A stretch of DNA of 64,000 nucleotides from Alphaproteobacteria bacterium HGW-Alphaproteobacteria-4 (GTDB taxonomy: Bacteria > Pseudomonadota > Alphaproteobacteria > Rhodobacterales > Rhodobacteraceae): assembly GCA_002842855.1 (NCBI GenBank), contig PHEE01000004.1, forward strand, positions 88,383 to 152,382, written 5' to 3'. The position numbers and the translations under genes were made by a program. The notes beneath the pieces were generated by a model, which did not search any database, was not told the DNA's origin, and worked only from the letters and a program-made list of their open reading frames with translations. Shown in pieces: positions 53,658 through 61,790 of this stretch. The stretch's first letter is position 1, and each line of letters starts with the position of its first letter.

Positions 53658-54297
53658 AGAACGCATGCTGCGCCGCGCCGCGCGCGACATCAGCGCCGGC
53701 ATGACCGTCAATCTCGGGATCGGGCTGCCGACCCAGGTGCTGAAATATGTGCCTGCGGATCTGGCCGTCTGCTTGCATTCGGAAAACGGCATTGCCGGGG
53801 TTGGCCCGGTACGCGACCGGGCGCATGCAGACCGCAACCTGATCGACGCGGGCGGAGCCTATGTGTCGCCGCTGCCGGGCACCTCGTATTTCGACAGCGC
53901 CGTGTCGTTCGCCATCGTGCGCAGCGGCCGGCTGGATCTGACGCTGCTGGGGGCGTTCGAGGTGGCGGCCAACGGCGACCTCGCCAACTGGATCATTCCG
54001 GGCCGCCTGACGCCAGGGGCGGGCGGCGCGATTGAACTGGCGCAAAAGGCCCGCAAGGTGGCGGTGATCACCACCCACACCGACAAGCACGGCTGCCCGA
54101 AGATCGTGGCGCGCTGTTCTCTGCCTCTGACCGCGCCGGGCTGCGTGCAGCGCATCTTCACCGATATGGCGGTCTGCGATGTCACCCCCGATGGCTTGCG
54201 CCTGACCGAGTTGGCCGAGGGCGTGACGGTTGCGCAAGTGATTGCCGCGACCGGCGCGCCGCTGATCGTGCCACAAACCCCGCTTCCAAGGTTCTGA
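53641..54297 (+). CDS. 3-oxoacid CoA-transferase family, subunit B
   Basis: 218 residues from a GTG at 53641 with GGAGG six bases upstream; this overlaps the end of subunit A by 17 bases. The catalytic Glu is in LHSENGIAGVGP. Also seen: MTVNLGIGLPTQVLKYVP, DLTLLGAFEVAANGDLANW and the C-terminal LAEGVTVAQVIAATGAPL. All are typical of AtoA/ScoB/PcaJ proteins. It carries the glutamyl-CoA intermediate of the reaction. Confidence 0.92.
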   Translation: MSLNARERMLRRAARDISAGMTVNLGIGLPTQVLKYVPADLAVCLHSENGIAGVGPVRDRAHADRNLIDAGGAYVSPLPGTSYFDSAVSFAIVRSGRLDLTLLGAFEVAANGDLANWIIPGRLTPGAGGAIELAQKARKVAVITTHTDKHGCPKIVARCSLPLTAPGCVQRIFTDMAVCDVTPDGLRLTELAEGVTVAQVIAATGAPLIVPQTPLPRF

Positions 54298-54308
54298 AAG
54301 GCACGGGC

Positions 54309-55595
54309 ATGGACAGTAACGACCAGACCGCCATTCTGCATGCCGTCGATGCGGTCTTTGATGACGAGGTCGCGTTTCTCGCGGAACTCTGCGCCCACCC
54401 CTCGACCCGCGGCAACGAGCAGTCGGCACAAGCGTTCATGGCCGACGCGATGGCCGCGCGCGGGCTCGGGGTTGACCGCTGGCAGGTGCGGGTCGAGGAC
54501 ATCGCGCATCTGCCCGGATTTTCGCCGGTAATCGGCAACTACGACGACGCGGTGAATGTGGTCGGCACCCACCGCAGCCGCAGCCGGACCGGCAAGAGCC
54601 TGATTCTGAATGGCCATGTCGATGTGGTGCCGACCGGGCCGCTGGATATGTGGGACAGCCCGCCGTGGTCGCCGCGCATCGATGACGGCTGGATGTATGG
54701 CCGCGGAGCCGGCGATATGAAGGCGGGGCTTGCCAGCAACCTCTTTGCGCTTGACGCGCTGGCCCGTATCGGTCTGGCCCCGGCGGCCGATCTGCATCTG
54801 CAATCGGTGGTCGAAGAGGAATGCACTGGTAACGGCGCGCTGGCCTGTCTGCAACGTGGCTACCGCGCCGATGCCGCGCTGATCCCGGAACCCTTTGCCG
54901 AAACGCTGGTGACGGCGCAGCTGGGCGTGATCTGGTTTCAGGTGCATCTTAAGGGCATTCCGGTGCATGTCGCCTTTGCCGGCAGCGGCGCCAACGCGAT
55001 CGAGGCGGCGCTGCCACTGATTGCGGCGTTGCACCAGATGGAAGCGCGCTGGAACGCTCCGGCCTGCCGCCATGCGGCCTATAAGGGCCACGACCACGCG
55101 CTGAACCTCAATATCGGCAAGATCGCGGGCGGCGACTGGACCAGCTCAGTTCCCGCCTGGTGTGTGTTCGATGTGCGGATGGCGCTGTTTCCCGGTCAAA
55201 ACCTGGGCGATGCCCGCCGCGAGATCGAAGAGGTTCTGCAAGAGGCCGCGCAAAACCATGATTTCCTGCGCAACAATGCGCCCGAAATCGTCTATCATGG
55301 GTTTTTCGCCGAGGGCTATGCGTTGGCCGATCACAAGGCCGCCGCCCCCGCCATTGCGGCGCTGCAAAGCGCGCACCGCACTGTTGTCGGCACCGATCTG
55401 GACCGGGCCGCGATTACCGCCACCACCGACGCACGGTTTTTCGGCCTTTATGCCGACACCCCCGCGCTGGTCTATGGCCCTCGCGCTGAGGCGATCCATG
55501 GCTTCAATGAAAGGGTCGATCTTGCCTCGGTGCGCCGCGTCACCCAGACAACGGCGCTGTTCATTGCCGATTGGTGCGGCCTGGAAGAGCTTTGA
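54309..55595 (+). CDS. M20 family deacylase/peptidase (ArgE/DapE type)
   Basis: 428 residues. Metal and catalytic residues are visible: LILNGHVDVVPTGPLDMW (His, Asp), GRGAGDMKAGLASN (bridging Asp), VVEEECTGNGAL (catalytic Glu pair), ALIPEPFAETL and the late His in EAIHGFNERVDL. It is distinct from the argE gene at 32222. In this operon it probably removes an N-acyl group or splits a dipeptide from the imported compound before transamination. Cytoplasmic. Substrate unknown. Confidence 0.9.
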   Translation: MDSNDQTAILHAVDAVFDDEVAFLAELCAHPSTRGNEQSAQAFMADAMAARGLGVDRWQVRVEDIAHLPGFSPVIGNYDDAVNVVGTHRSRSRTGKSLILNGHVDVVPTGPLDMWDSPPWSPRIDDGWMYGRGAGDMKAGLASNLFALDALARIGLAPAADLHLQSVVEEECTGNGALACLQRGYRADAALIPEPFAETLVTAQLGVIWFQVHLKGIPVHVAFAGSGANAIEAALPLIAALHQMEARWNAPACRHAAYKGHDHALNLNIGKIAGGDWTSSVPAWCVFDVRMALFPGQNLGDARREIEEVLQEAAQNHDFLRNNAPEIVYHGFFAEGYALADHKAAAPAIAALQSAHRTVVGTDLDRAAITATTDARFFGLYADTPALVYGPRAEAIHGFNERVDLASVRRVTQTTALFIADWCGLEEL

Positions 55596-55607
55596 AAAGG
55601 ATTACCC

Positions 55608-56774
55608 ATGCGCGAAGCTGTGATCGTTTCGACCGCCCGCACCCCGATTGGCAAGGCCTATCGCGGCGCTTTCAACGCCACTCAGGGACCGGCACTGGCC
55701 GCCCACGCAGTGCGCGCAGCGCTGGCGCGTGCCGGGCTCGAGGGTGGCGAGGTTGAGGATGTGACGCTGGGGTGCGCGCTGACGCAGGGAAGCACCGGCA
55801 TCAACACCGCGCGCCATGTGGTGATGGCCGCTGGCCTGCCCGACAGCGTGGCCGCAGCAACCATCGACCGGCAATGCGCCTCGGGGCTGAACGCCATCGC
55901 CATCGCCGTCTATCAGGTGCTGCATGACGGGGTGAACGTGGCGCTTGCGGGCGGGCTTGACAGTATTTCGCTCGTGCAGACCGCGGGTTGGAACGGCACG
56001 CATTACCGGATCGGCGCGGTTCCCGACCGCTACTATATGTCGATGCTGGAAACCGCCGAACTGGTAGCCGCGCGCTATGGCATTTCGCGCGCCGCGCAAG
56101 ATGCCTATGCGCTGGAAAGCCAGCAGCGCACCGCGCGGGGGCAAGAGGCAGGGCTTTTTGCCGACGAGATTGTCGCTGTCAGCACGACGAAGGCAGTATC
56201 TGGCGCTGCCGGGCACACCGAGGTGTCACTGGCGGCGGATGAATGCAACCGCCCCGGCACCACCCTGGAGGGGCTGCAAGGCCTGACGCCGGTGATGGGC
56301 GCGGGCCACAGTGTTACCGCCGGAAATGCCAGCCAGCTGTCGGACGGCGCCTCGGCCTGTGTGGTTATGGAGGCGGGCGAAGCTGCAAGCCGCGGGTTGG
56401 CGCCATTGGGCATCTTTCGCGGTATGGCGGTGGCCGGCTGCGCACCCGAAGAAATGGGCATTGGTCCGGTGCTGGCAATTCCGCGCCTTTTGCAGCGCCA
56501 CAAGCTGACCATCGACGACATCGATCTGTGGGAGATCAACGAGGCCTTCGCCGCGCAGCTGCTGTATTGCCGCGATCGGCTTGGCATTGATCCGCAAAAG
56601 CTGAACGTCAACGGCGGCGCGATTGCAATTGGCCACCCCTATGGCATGAGCGGCGCGCGCATGGTGGGCCACGCGCTGCTGGAAGGCAGGCGACGGCGGG
56701 CCAAACTGGCCGTTGTTTCCATGTGCATCGGCGGTGGGCAAGGGGCGGCGGGGTTGTTCGAGATCCTGGGGTAG
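55608..56774 (+). CDS. thiolase family acyl-CoA acyltransferase
   Basis: 388 residues. The nucleophile Cys is in TIDRQCASGLNAIAIAVYQ (about residue 88); NEAFAAQLLYCRDRLG, GGAIAIGHPYGMSGARMVGH (catalytic His) and CIGGGQGAAG (second Cys) complete the active site. The GHPYGMSGAR form differs from the common GHPLGASGAR and suggests a specific substrate. It would cleave a 3-ketoacyl-CoA to acetyl-CoA and a shorter acyl-CoA. Last gene of the operon; an inverted repeat follows. Confidence 0.93.
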   Translation: MREAVIVSTARTPIGKAYRGAFNATQGPALAAHAVRAALARAGLEGGEVEDVTLGCALTQGSTGINTARHVVMAAGLPDSVAAATIDRQCASGLNAIAIAVYQVLHDGVNVALAGGLDSISLVQTAGWNGTHYRIGAVPDRYYMSMLETAELVAARYGISRAAQDAYALESQQRTARGQEAGLFADEIVAVSTTKAVSGAAGHTEVSLAADECNRPGTTLEGLQGLTPVMGAGHSVTAGNASQLSDGASACVVMEAGEAASRGLAPLGIFRGMAVAGCAPEEMGIGPVLAIPRLLQRHKLTIDDIDLWEINEAFAAQLLYCRDRLGIDPQKLNVNGGAIAIGHPYGMSGARMVGHALLEGRRRRAKLAVVSMCIGGGQGAAGLFEILG

Positions 56775-56808
56775 CTGCGGATAGACAGACTGCTGATCCT
56801 GCCCCGCT

Positions 56809-56839
56809 TGTCAGATCCCGTCACTGGGGCGATCTGACA
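56809..56839. repeat. inverted repeat downstream of the thiolase gene
   Basis: TGTCAGATC (56809-56817) and GATCTGACA (56831-56839) are perfect complements around 13 bases. CCCCGC at 56802-56807 and GCGGGG at 56847-56852 add outer symmetry. It may end the operon transcript, although no T-run follows, or be the end of one of the insertion sequences that lie next to it. Confidence 0.5.
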
Positions 56840-56880
56840 GATGCGCAGCGGGGTTCCATTGCCGGCTGTGTTGGGCCGGT

Positions 56881-56973
56881 ACGGTCGCACAGGTCACGGC
56901 GGATCGTCTTGATCCCCTTGCCCTCGGTGAAATGTGGCCGCCTGATTTTTGCGATCGTCTCCACTATCAGCAT
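56881..56973 (-). pseudogene. IS21-family istA transposase, N-terminal remnant
   Basis: Only 31 codons: MLIVETIAKIRRPHFTEGKG then IKTIRRDLCDR, which is the N-terminal helix-turn-helix block of IstA proteins (MLVVETIxKIRRAYFVxGKxIKxICRELxVSR type). Similarity stops abruptly at 56881. The IS21-type end repeats lie upstream at 57031-57088 in the right orientation, which confirms the identity. The rest of istA and istB is gone. Confidence 0.75.
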
Positions 56974-57030
56974 CCTGTGTTCGGCCTCCGAAAAACCCTC
57001 GGAAGCTTATGGACCCAGCCCTCGATTGGT

Positions 57031-57091
57031 GGGGGCCCTTTTGCACGCCGATCACCCCGAAAGCGGGGTTCCTATTCCACGCCGATCAACA
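57031..57091 (-). mobile_element. IS21-family left end with two subterminal repeats
   Basis: Two 24-base direct copies, GGGGGCCCTTTTGCACGCC.. at 57031-57054 and GGGGTTCCTATTCCACGCC.. at 57065-57088, both end in GATCA and lie 34 bases apart. Multiple internal repeats near a TG-starting terminus are the mark of IS21-family ends. Read on the minus strand the element begins TGTTGATC at 57091. The remnant istA start follows 118 bases further in. Confidence 0.7.
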
Positions 57092-57111
57092 ATCAGTACC
57101 ATTCTCCCGGA

Positions 57112-57320
57112 TCGATCCGGCGGCTGACGCTGGGGGCCGACACGGGCTACGACGCAGCCGGGTTTGTCGCCGATCTGCGCGAGGCCAGTGTCTCGCCCCA
57201 TGTCGTGCAGAAATCCCGATACTCGGTGATCGACAGCCGGAACCCGCAACACGCGTGTACGCCCTTCGCGCAAACCAGCCGAAACGCCGGGCAATCGCCT
57301 CTGCAACAGGAAAAGCGATC
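57112..57320 (+). pseudogene. IS5-type (DDE) transposase fragment
   Basis: The frame gives RLTLGADTGYDAAGFVADLR then EASVSPHVVQ, which matches the late part of IS5-group transposases (LGADKGYDxxDFVxxLRxxxVTPHVAQN, next to the second catalytic Asp). After SVIDSR the match moves to another frame (TRVYALRANQPKRR, compare TRHxGYAVSxRIRKR), so there is at least one frameshift. No start and no ends are seen. The fragment abuts the IS21-type end, which suggests that one element inserted into the other and both then decayed. Confidence 0.65.
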
Positions 57321-57347
57321 CAGCGCGCCAACTATTTCAGCGACATG

Positions 57348-58715
57348 TCAGAGTTCTGCGCCGCCACCGACCCGCACCGGCCAGCGCGGGTGATGGTCGT
57401 CGATCACATAGCGGTGCGCGTGGCGCAGCGCGGGGTGGTGGTGGTGCGTGGCCACGCCGGGCAGGTGGTGGTCAGCGTCGCCATACGCATGTGCATGCGT
57501 CAGCGCACCGTGATCGTGCACGATTTCTTCGGGGTCGTGCGCCGGCCAGAGCCGCCATGCCGCCAGTGTTGCCGCCGCCGCAGCCACCGCCATCAGCGCG
57601 AAGGTCATGTTCAACCCGAGTGCCGCGCCCAAAAGCCCGGCCGCCGGGTATGCCAGCAGCCAGCAGGCATGGGTGAGCGCGAATTGCGCGGCAAATACCG
57701 CCGGGCGGTCGGCCTCGGCGCAGGAGCGGCGCAGGATCAGCCCCGAAGGGGTTTGCACGAGTGCGGCAGCGGCTCCAAGTGCGGCCCAGAGCAGCAGCCC
57801 GGCGGCAAGCGCGGGCCCCAGCGCGGCCAGCGCCAACAGCGGCACCAGCGCCACGCCCCCGGCCAGCATCACGGGCCGCGCCGCGACCCGGTCCAGAAGC
57901 CGCGGCAGGGTCAGCGCCACCACCATCGAACCAAGGCCATAGGCCGCGAAATGCAGCGCGACCGCCGCATCGCCCAAGGCAAGCGTGCTCTTGACCCGCA
58001 CCACCGTGTTGACGATCACCATGGCGCTTGCCGCCGCCACCGCAAGGTAGAGCGCCAGCATGCCGCGCAGCCGTGGCGTGGAAAGATAGATCCAGCCGCC
58101 GCGCGTAACCCGTTTGACGAACGGCGCCGCCACCGCGCCGCCGCGCGGCTGCGGCAGGACCACCGAGCGCACCAGCGCCGCCGAGGCCAGAAACCCCAGC
58201 GCGGTGCCCGCAAACAGCCAGTGGAACGACAGCACCGAAAGCAGCAGCCCCGCCAGAAGCGGGCTCAAGAGCGATTCAAGGTCGTAGGACAGGCGCGAAA
58301 GCGACAGCGCCTGCGTGTAGTGCCGCTCGTCGGTCAGAATGTCGGGAATGGTGGCCTGAAAGGTCGGGCTGAAGGCCGCCGAAAACGCCTGAAACGCAAA
58401 CACCAGCGCGTAGATCTGCCAGACCTCGGTGACGAAGGGCAGCACCAGCACCAGCGCCGCGCGGCAAAGATCGAGGCTGATCAGAAACGGGCGGCGCGGC
58501 AGATGCGCGGCCAGCGCGGTGACAATCGGCGCCAGCCCGACATAGGCCACCATCTTGAGCATCAGCGCGATGCCCAGCACCGCCCCGGCATCGGCACCCG
58601 CCAGTTCGAACGCCAGAAGCCCGAGCGCCACCGTCGTCAGCCCCGAGCCGAATACCGAAAGCACCTGCGCGGCCAGCAGGCGGCGATAGACGGGGTGGGC
58701 AAGGGCGTCGCGCAT
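57348..58715 (-). CDS. MFS transporter with a histidine-rich C-terminal tail (possible metal or metallophore exporter)
   Basis: 455 residues with about twelve membrane helices (QVLSVFGSGLTTVALGLLAF near the start). The cytoplasmic C-terminal tail from about residue 393 has 15 His in roughly 57 residues (HDPEEIVHDHGALTHAHAY, ATHHHHPALRHAH). His-rich tails are known in NreB/NrsD-type nickel exporters of the MFS and bind divalent metals. It is divergent from the Nik-type ABC transporter operon. The stop at 57348 is only about 30 bases from the IS remnants, so the tail end could be altered by insertion. Family is sure; substrate inferred. Confidence 0.85.
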   Translation of the reverse strand: MRDALAHPVYRRLLAAQVLSVFGSGLTTVALGLLAFELAGADAGAVLGIALMLKMVAYVGLAPIVTALAAHLPRRPFLISLDLCRAALVLVLPFVTEVWQIYALVFAFQAFSAAFSPTFQATIPDILTDERHYTQALSLSRLSYDLESLLSPLLAGLLLSVLSFHWLFAGTALGFLASAALVRSVVLPQPRGGAVAAPFVKRVTRGGWIYLSTPRLRGMLALYLAVAAASAMVIVNTVVRVKSTLALGDAAVALHFAAYGLGSMVVALTLPRLLDRVAARPVMLAGGVALVPLLALAALGPALAAGLLLWAALGAAAALVQTPSGLILRRSCAEADRPAVFAAQFALTHACWLLAYPAAGLLGAALGLNMTFALMAVAAAAATLAAWRLWPAHDPEEIVHDHGALTHAHAYGDADHHLPGVATHHHHPALRHAHRYVIDDHHPRWPVRVGGGAEL

Positions 58716-58824
58716 GCGGCGATACTACGCGGCGACAGGGCCGCCGCAAGCCGGTAACGAAAACGTGTGGCTGGACGTGAAACGAGGGTTCTGTATCCTG
58801 CCGCCAATTCGCAAAGGACGCGCC

Positions 58825-59199
58825 TTGACCCTTCGCCCGTGGATAGCAGCCTTGCGGCTGGTTTTGGCCCTTGTCGTGCTGGCGAGTGCCATTCTGCGGC
58901 CGCCGGGCACGATGCTCGACCGCTATGGCGATTCGGTCAGCTACGTCATCTGCACCGGTGCCGAAACCCACACCGTCACCGTTTCGCTGACCGACGGACA
59001 CGTTATCCCGCCCGGATCCGAAGCGGCTGCGTGCGACTTTTTCGCGCACCAGATCGCCACCGCGCCCGATGTGGCGCCGATGGCACTGGCGCTGACCAAC
59101 CAGCAGTTCAGCCGCCTTGTGGTGGTGGCCGAAGCCGTTTTCACCGCCAGCGTCGCGCACCGCGCGCACGCCCCCCGGGGGCCGCCTGCCCTGATCTGA
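58825..59199 (+). CDS. small secreted or membrane-anchored protein with two Cys (DUF2946-like)
   Basis: 124 residues from a TTG at 58825 with AAAGGA six bases upstream; no ATG fits. An N-terminal hydrophobic segment (WIAALRLVLALVVLASAIL) is a signal peptide or anchor. The mature part has Cys in YVICTGAETH and AAACDFFAHQ with several His, and ends ARGPPALI-like, which recalls small metal-associated DUF2946 proteins. It leads the operon of the Nik-type transporter. A periplasmic metal-binding role is a guess. Confidence 0.65.
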   Translation: MTLRPWIAALRLVLALVVLASAILRPPGTMLDRYGDSVSYVICTGAETHTVTVSLTDGHVIPPGSEAAACDFFAHQIATAPDVAPMALALTNQQFSRLVVVAEAVFTASVAHRAHAPRGPPALI

Positions 59200-59238
59200 G
59201 CTCAGCCGAAACCTGAAATCAGATCAAAGGACAAGACC

Positions 59239-60786
59239 ATGTTCAGAGCTACTCTGACGGCACGCCTTGCGGCGGTTGCCCTGCTTGCGCTGCCTTTTGC
59301 CGCACCCTCGGCCAATGCCGAAACCTCGCTGACAATTGCGGTGCGCCGCGACTCCAACTCGATCGCGGAAAACAACTTCAACTTTACCACCCGCGGCCCG
59401 GTGGCGCAGGTGGTGGAAACCGCGGTGCAGCCCGATGCCAATTTCGTGCCGCAGCCGCTGCTGTTTGACGCCTGGGACTATGCAGACGGCACCTACACGA
59501 TCACCCTGCACCCCGGCATCAGCTTTTCGAACGGCACCCCGTTCAACGCCGATACCGCGATTGCCGCGCTGCAACTCTATGACCGCAACAAGAGCGATTT
59601 CCTGCAGATCGACCCGGCGAGTTTCACCAAACTCGGCGATCTCAGTTTTTCGTTCCGCTCCGAGACCAATTCGGCGCTGGTGATCGAGAACATGACCCAT
59701 CGTGGCACCTCGCTGTTCGCGGATGTCGCCGACCGTGCCACCAACCCGATCGGCACCGGCCCCTATCTGCTGGAAAGCTACGACCCCAAGGTTTCGCTGA
59801 CCGTGGTGCGCAACCCGACCTATTGGGGCACCCCGCGCAACATCGACCGGCTCAACTTCCGCTACATCACCGATGACAATGCCCGCCTGCTGGCGCTGCA
59901 AAACGGCGAGATCGACATCATCGCCGATGTGACGCCGCAAATGATGCTGTCGATGCCGCAGGATGGCTCGGTGGTGCTGCATGAAAGCCGCCCGATCCGC
60001 TATGTGGCGCTGTTGGCCAACGTCAACGGCAAGGCGCCGTTCGACATTCTCAAAGACCGCGCGGTGCGCGAGGCGGTGGCCTGGGCGATTGACCGCGAGG
60101 CGATTGCGGGGGTGCTGTTCGGCGGCCGCGGGGTTCCGGCCAAGGGCATTCTGCCGGGCTGGATGTTCAACCTTGGCGACGATCACACCGACGGTTTCGG
60201 CTATGACCCGGCCAAGGCCGCGGCCCTGCTTGACGCCGCCGGCTGGAAGCCCGGCGCGGGGGGCGTGCGCGAAAAGGACGGCCGCAAGCTGACACTGCGC
60301 TTCCTTGCCGCCTATCCCAACGTCACCTCGGTCAAGCCGATGCCCGAGATGCTGGAACAGATGTTCACCGCGGTGGGCATCGATGTCGATCTGGTCGAGG
60401 TTGATGATGCCGGGGTCTATTCCGACACCTACCTTGCCAATGGCGAGGCCGACCTGTTCATGGAATTCGCCTCGAACAACAACACCGACCCGACCTACCT
60501 TCTGACCATGCTGTTCACCACCACCACGCCCTGGGGTGGCTATCAGTTCACAGCGCCCGGCGCGCATGTGGACAAGCTGCTGGCCGATGCCCGCGCCGCC
60601 CAGAGCCGCGATGAGGTCATCGCCGGGGTGCGCGCCGCGCACCGCGCCATCGTGCAGGACGATCTGACCGCAATCCCGATTCTGATGGTGCCGAACTTCG
60701 TGCTGTCGCGGCCGGGGCTTGAGGTGCCGATGTCGGAGTTCACCGACTGGATCGACTTCGGCATGACCCGGATCGTCGCCAGATAA
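59239..60786 (+). CDS. ABC transporter substrate-binding protein, peptide/nickel family (SBP family 5)
   Basis: 515 residues with a signal peptide ending at ANA-ETS. Family 5 blocks: YTITLHPGISFSNGTPFNAD, NPIGTGPYLLESYDPKV, DRAVREAVAWAIDREAIAG and GFGYDPAKAAALLDAAGWKP. No lipobox. NikA and peptide-binding proteins cannot be told apart by these motifs. The short ATPases downstream and the His-rich exporter next door favour nickel, another metal or a metallophore complex. A hairpin follows the stop. Confidence 0.9.
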   Translation: MFRATLTARLAAVALLALPFAAPSANAETSLTIAVRRDSNSIAENNFNFTTRGPVAQVVETAVQPDANFVPQPLLFDAWDYADGTYTITLHPGISFSNGTPFNADTAIAALQLYDRNKSDFLQIDPASFTKLGDLSFSFRSETNSALVIENMTHRGTSLFADVADRATNPIGTGPYLLESYDPKVSLTVVRNPTYWGTPRNIDRLNFRYITDDNARLLALQNGEIDIIADVTPQMMLSMPQDGSVVLHESRPIRYVALLANVNGKAPFDILKDRAVREAVAWAIDREAIAGVLFGGRGVPAKGILPGWMFNLGDDHTDGFGYDPAKAAALLDAAGWKPGAGGVREKDGRKLTLRFLAAYPNVTSVKPMPEMLEQMFTAVGIDVDLVEVDDAGVYSDTYLANGEADLFMEFASNNNTDPTYLLTMLFTTTTPWGGYQFTAPGAHVDKLLADARAAQSRDEVIAGVRAAHRAIVQDDLTAIPILMVPNFVLSRPGLEVPMSEFTDWIDFGMTRIVAR

Positions 60787-60804
60787 TTGGGCGGCGCGAG
60801 CAGG

Positions 60805-60830
60805 CGGGGCGCGGTTTCGCGCGCGCCCCG
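60805..60830 (+). promoter_or_regulatory. intercistronic hairpin after the Nik-type binding-protein gene
   Basis: CGGGGCGCG (60805-60813) pairs with CGCGCCCCG (60822-60830) around 8 bases, 19 bases after the binding-protein stop and 22 bases before the permease gene. It is the third case in this window of a strong hairpin placed right after a binding-protein gene. Confidence 0.72.
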
Positions 60831-60851
60831 CAACCTTACCCCGGGGGCACC

Positions 60852-61790
60852 ATGACACGTTTTCTGTTCTGGAGGGTTCTTACCGCCGTGCCGACGCTGT
60901 TCGGGATGTCGCTGATTGCCTTCTTCATCGTTTCACTGGCGCCGGGCGACCCGGTGCTGCAAGAGCTGCGCGCCATGGGGTCGGTGCCTTCGCCCGCCGA
61001 TGTGGCGGCGCTGCGTGCCGAATACGGGCTCGATAAGCCGGTAATCCTGCGTTACGCAGCCTGGCTGGGGCGCGCGGTCAGGGGTGAGTTCGGCACCTCG
61101 ATTGCCTCAGGGCGCAGCGTGCTGGCCGAAATTTCCATTCATCTGCCCGCCACGCTGATGCTGGCCGCCAGCGCGCTTGCCGGCGCGATCACGATTTCGC
61201 TGGCGCTTGGCGTTGCGGCGGTTTCGGCGGACCGCGGGGTGGCGGCGGTGCTGCGCACGCTGACCGTGGTAGTGGTCTCGGTGCCCTCGTTCTGGCTGGC
61301 GCTGCTGCTGATCTATGTCTTCGTGATGCAGCTTGGCTGGGCGCGGCTGGTGGGCGATGGCACACCGGGCGATCTGGTGCTGCCCGCGATCACGCTCAGC
61401 CTCGCCTCCGGCGCCGCCCTGGGGCGCATGGTGCGCGAGCGTATCCGCGCCGAAATGTGCGAAGACCATGCGCGCCTGGCAATTGCCAAGGGCCTTTCGC
61501 CAGCGCGGATCCTGCTGCACCACATTGCCCCGCGCATCATCGGGCCGCTGGCAACCGCCTGGGCGAACACGCTGGGCGGGCTTTTGGGGGGCGCGGTGAT
61601 CGTCGAGTCGATCTTCGGCTGGCCGGGCCTGGGCCAGTTGATCCTGCAAGCCATCGCGCAGCGCGATTTTCCGGTGATACAGGCCTATCTGGTGTTCATG
61701 GGGCTGGGATACTTTGCCACCAGTCTGCTGGCCGATGTGACGGTTATTTTGACCGACCCGCAACTGCGGCGCGAGGTGGGCCATGACTGA
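60852..61790 (+). CDS. ABC transporter permease (NikB/DppB type)
   Basis: 312 residues with six helices; start MTRFLFWRVLTAVPTLFGMS and APGDPVLQELRAMG are typical. The EAA loop reads DHARLAIAKGLSPARILLHH. The C-terminal SIFGWPGLGQLILQAIAQRD is the usual B-type permease end. Overlaps the next gene by eight bases. Pairs with the second permease. Confidence 0.92.
   Translation: MTRFLFWRVLTAVPTLFGMSLIAFFIVSLAPGDPVLQELRAMGSVPSPADVAALRAEYGLDKPVILRYAAWLGRAVRGEFGTSIASGRSVLAEISIHLPATLMLAASALAGAITISLALGVAAVSADRGVAAVLRTLTVVVVSVPSFWLALLLIYVFVMQLGWARLVGDGTPGDLVLPAITLSLASGAALGRMVRERIRAEMCEDHARLAIAKGLSPARILLHHIAPRIIGPLATAWANTLGGLLGGAVIVESIFGWPGLGQLILQAIAQRDFPVIQAYLVFMGLGYFATSLLADVTVILTDPQLRREVGHD

Noticed and set aside
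56949..58757. Plus-strand 602-codon frame over the IS remnants and the MFS gene
   Set aside because: The first part overlaps the transposase fragment in a wrong frame and the rest is antisense to the MFS gene; very Arg/Gln-rich and without motif.
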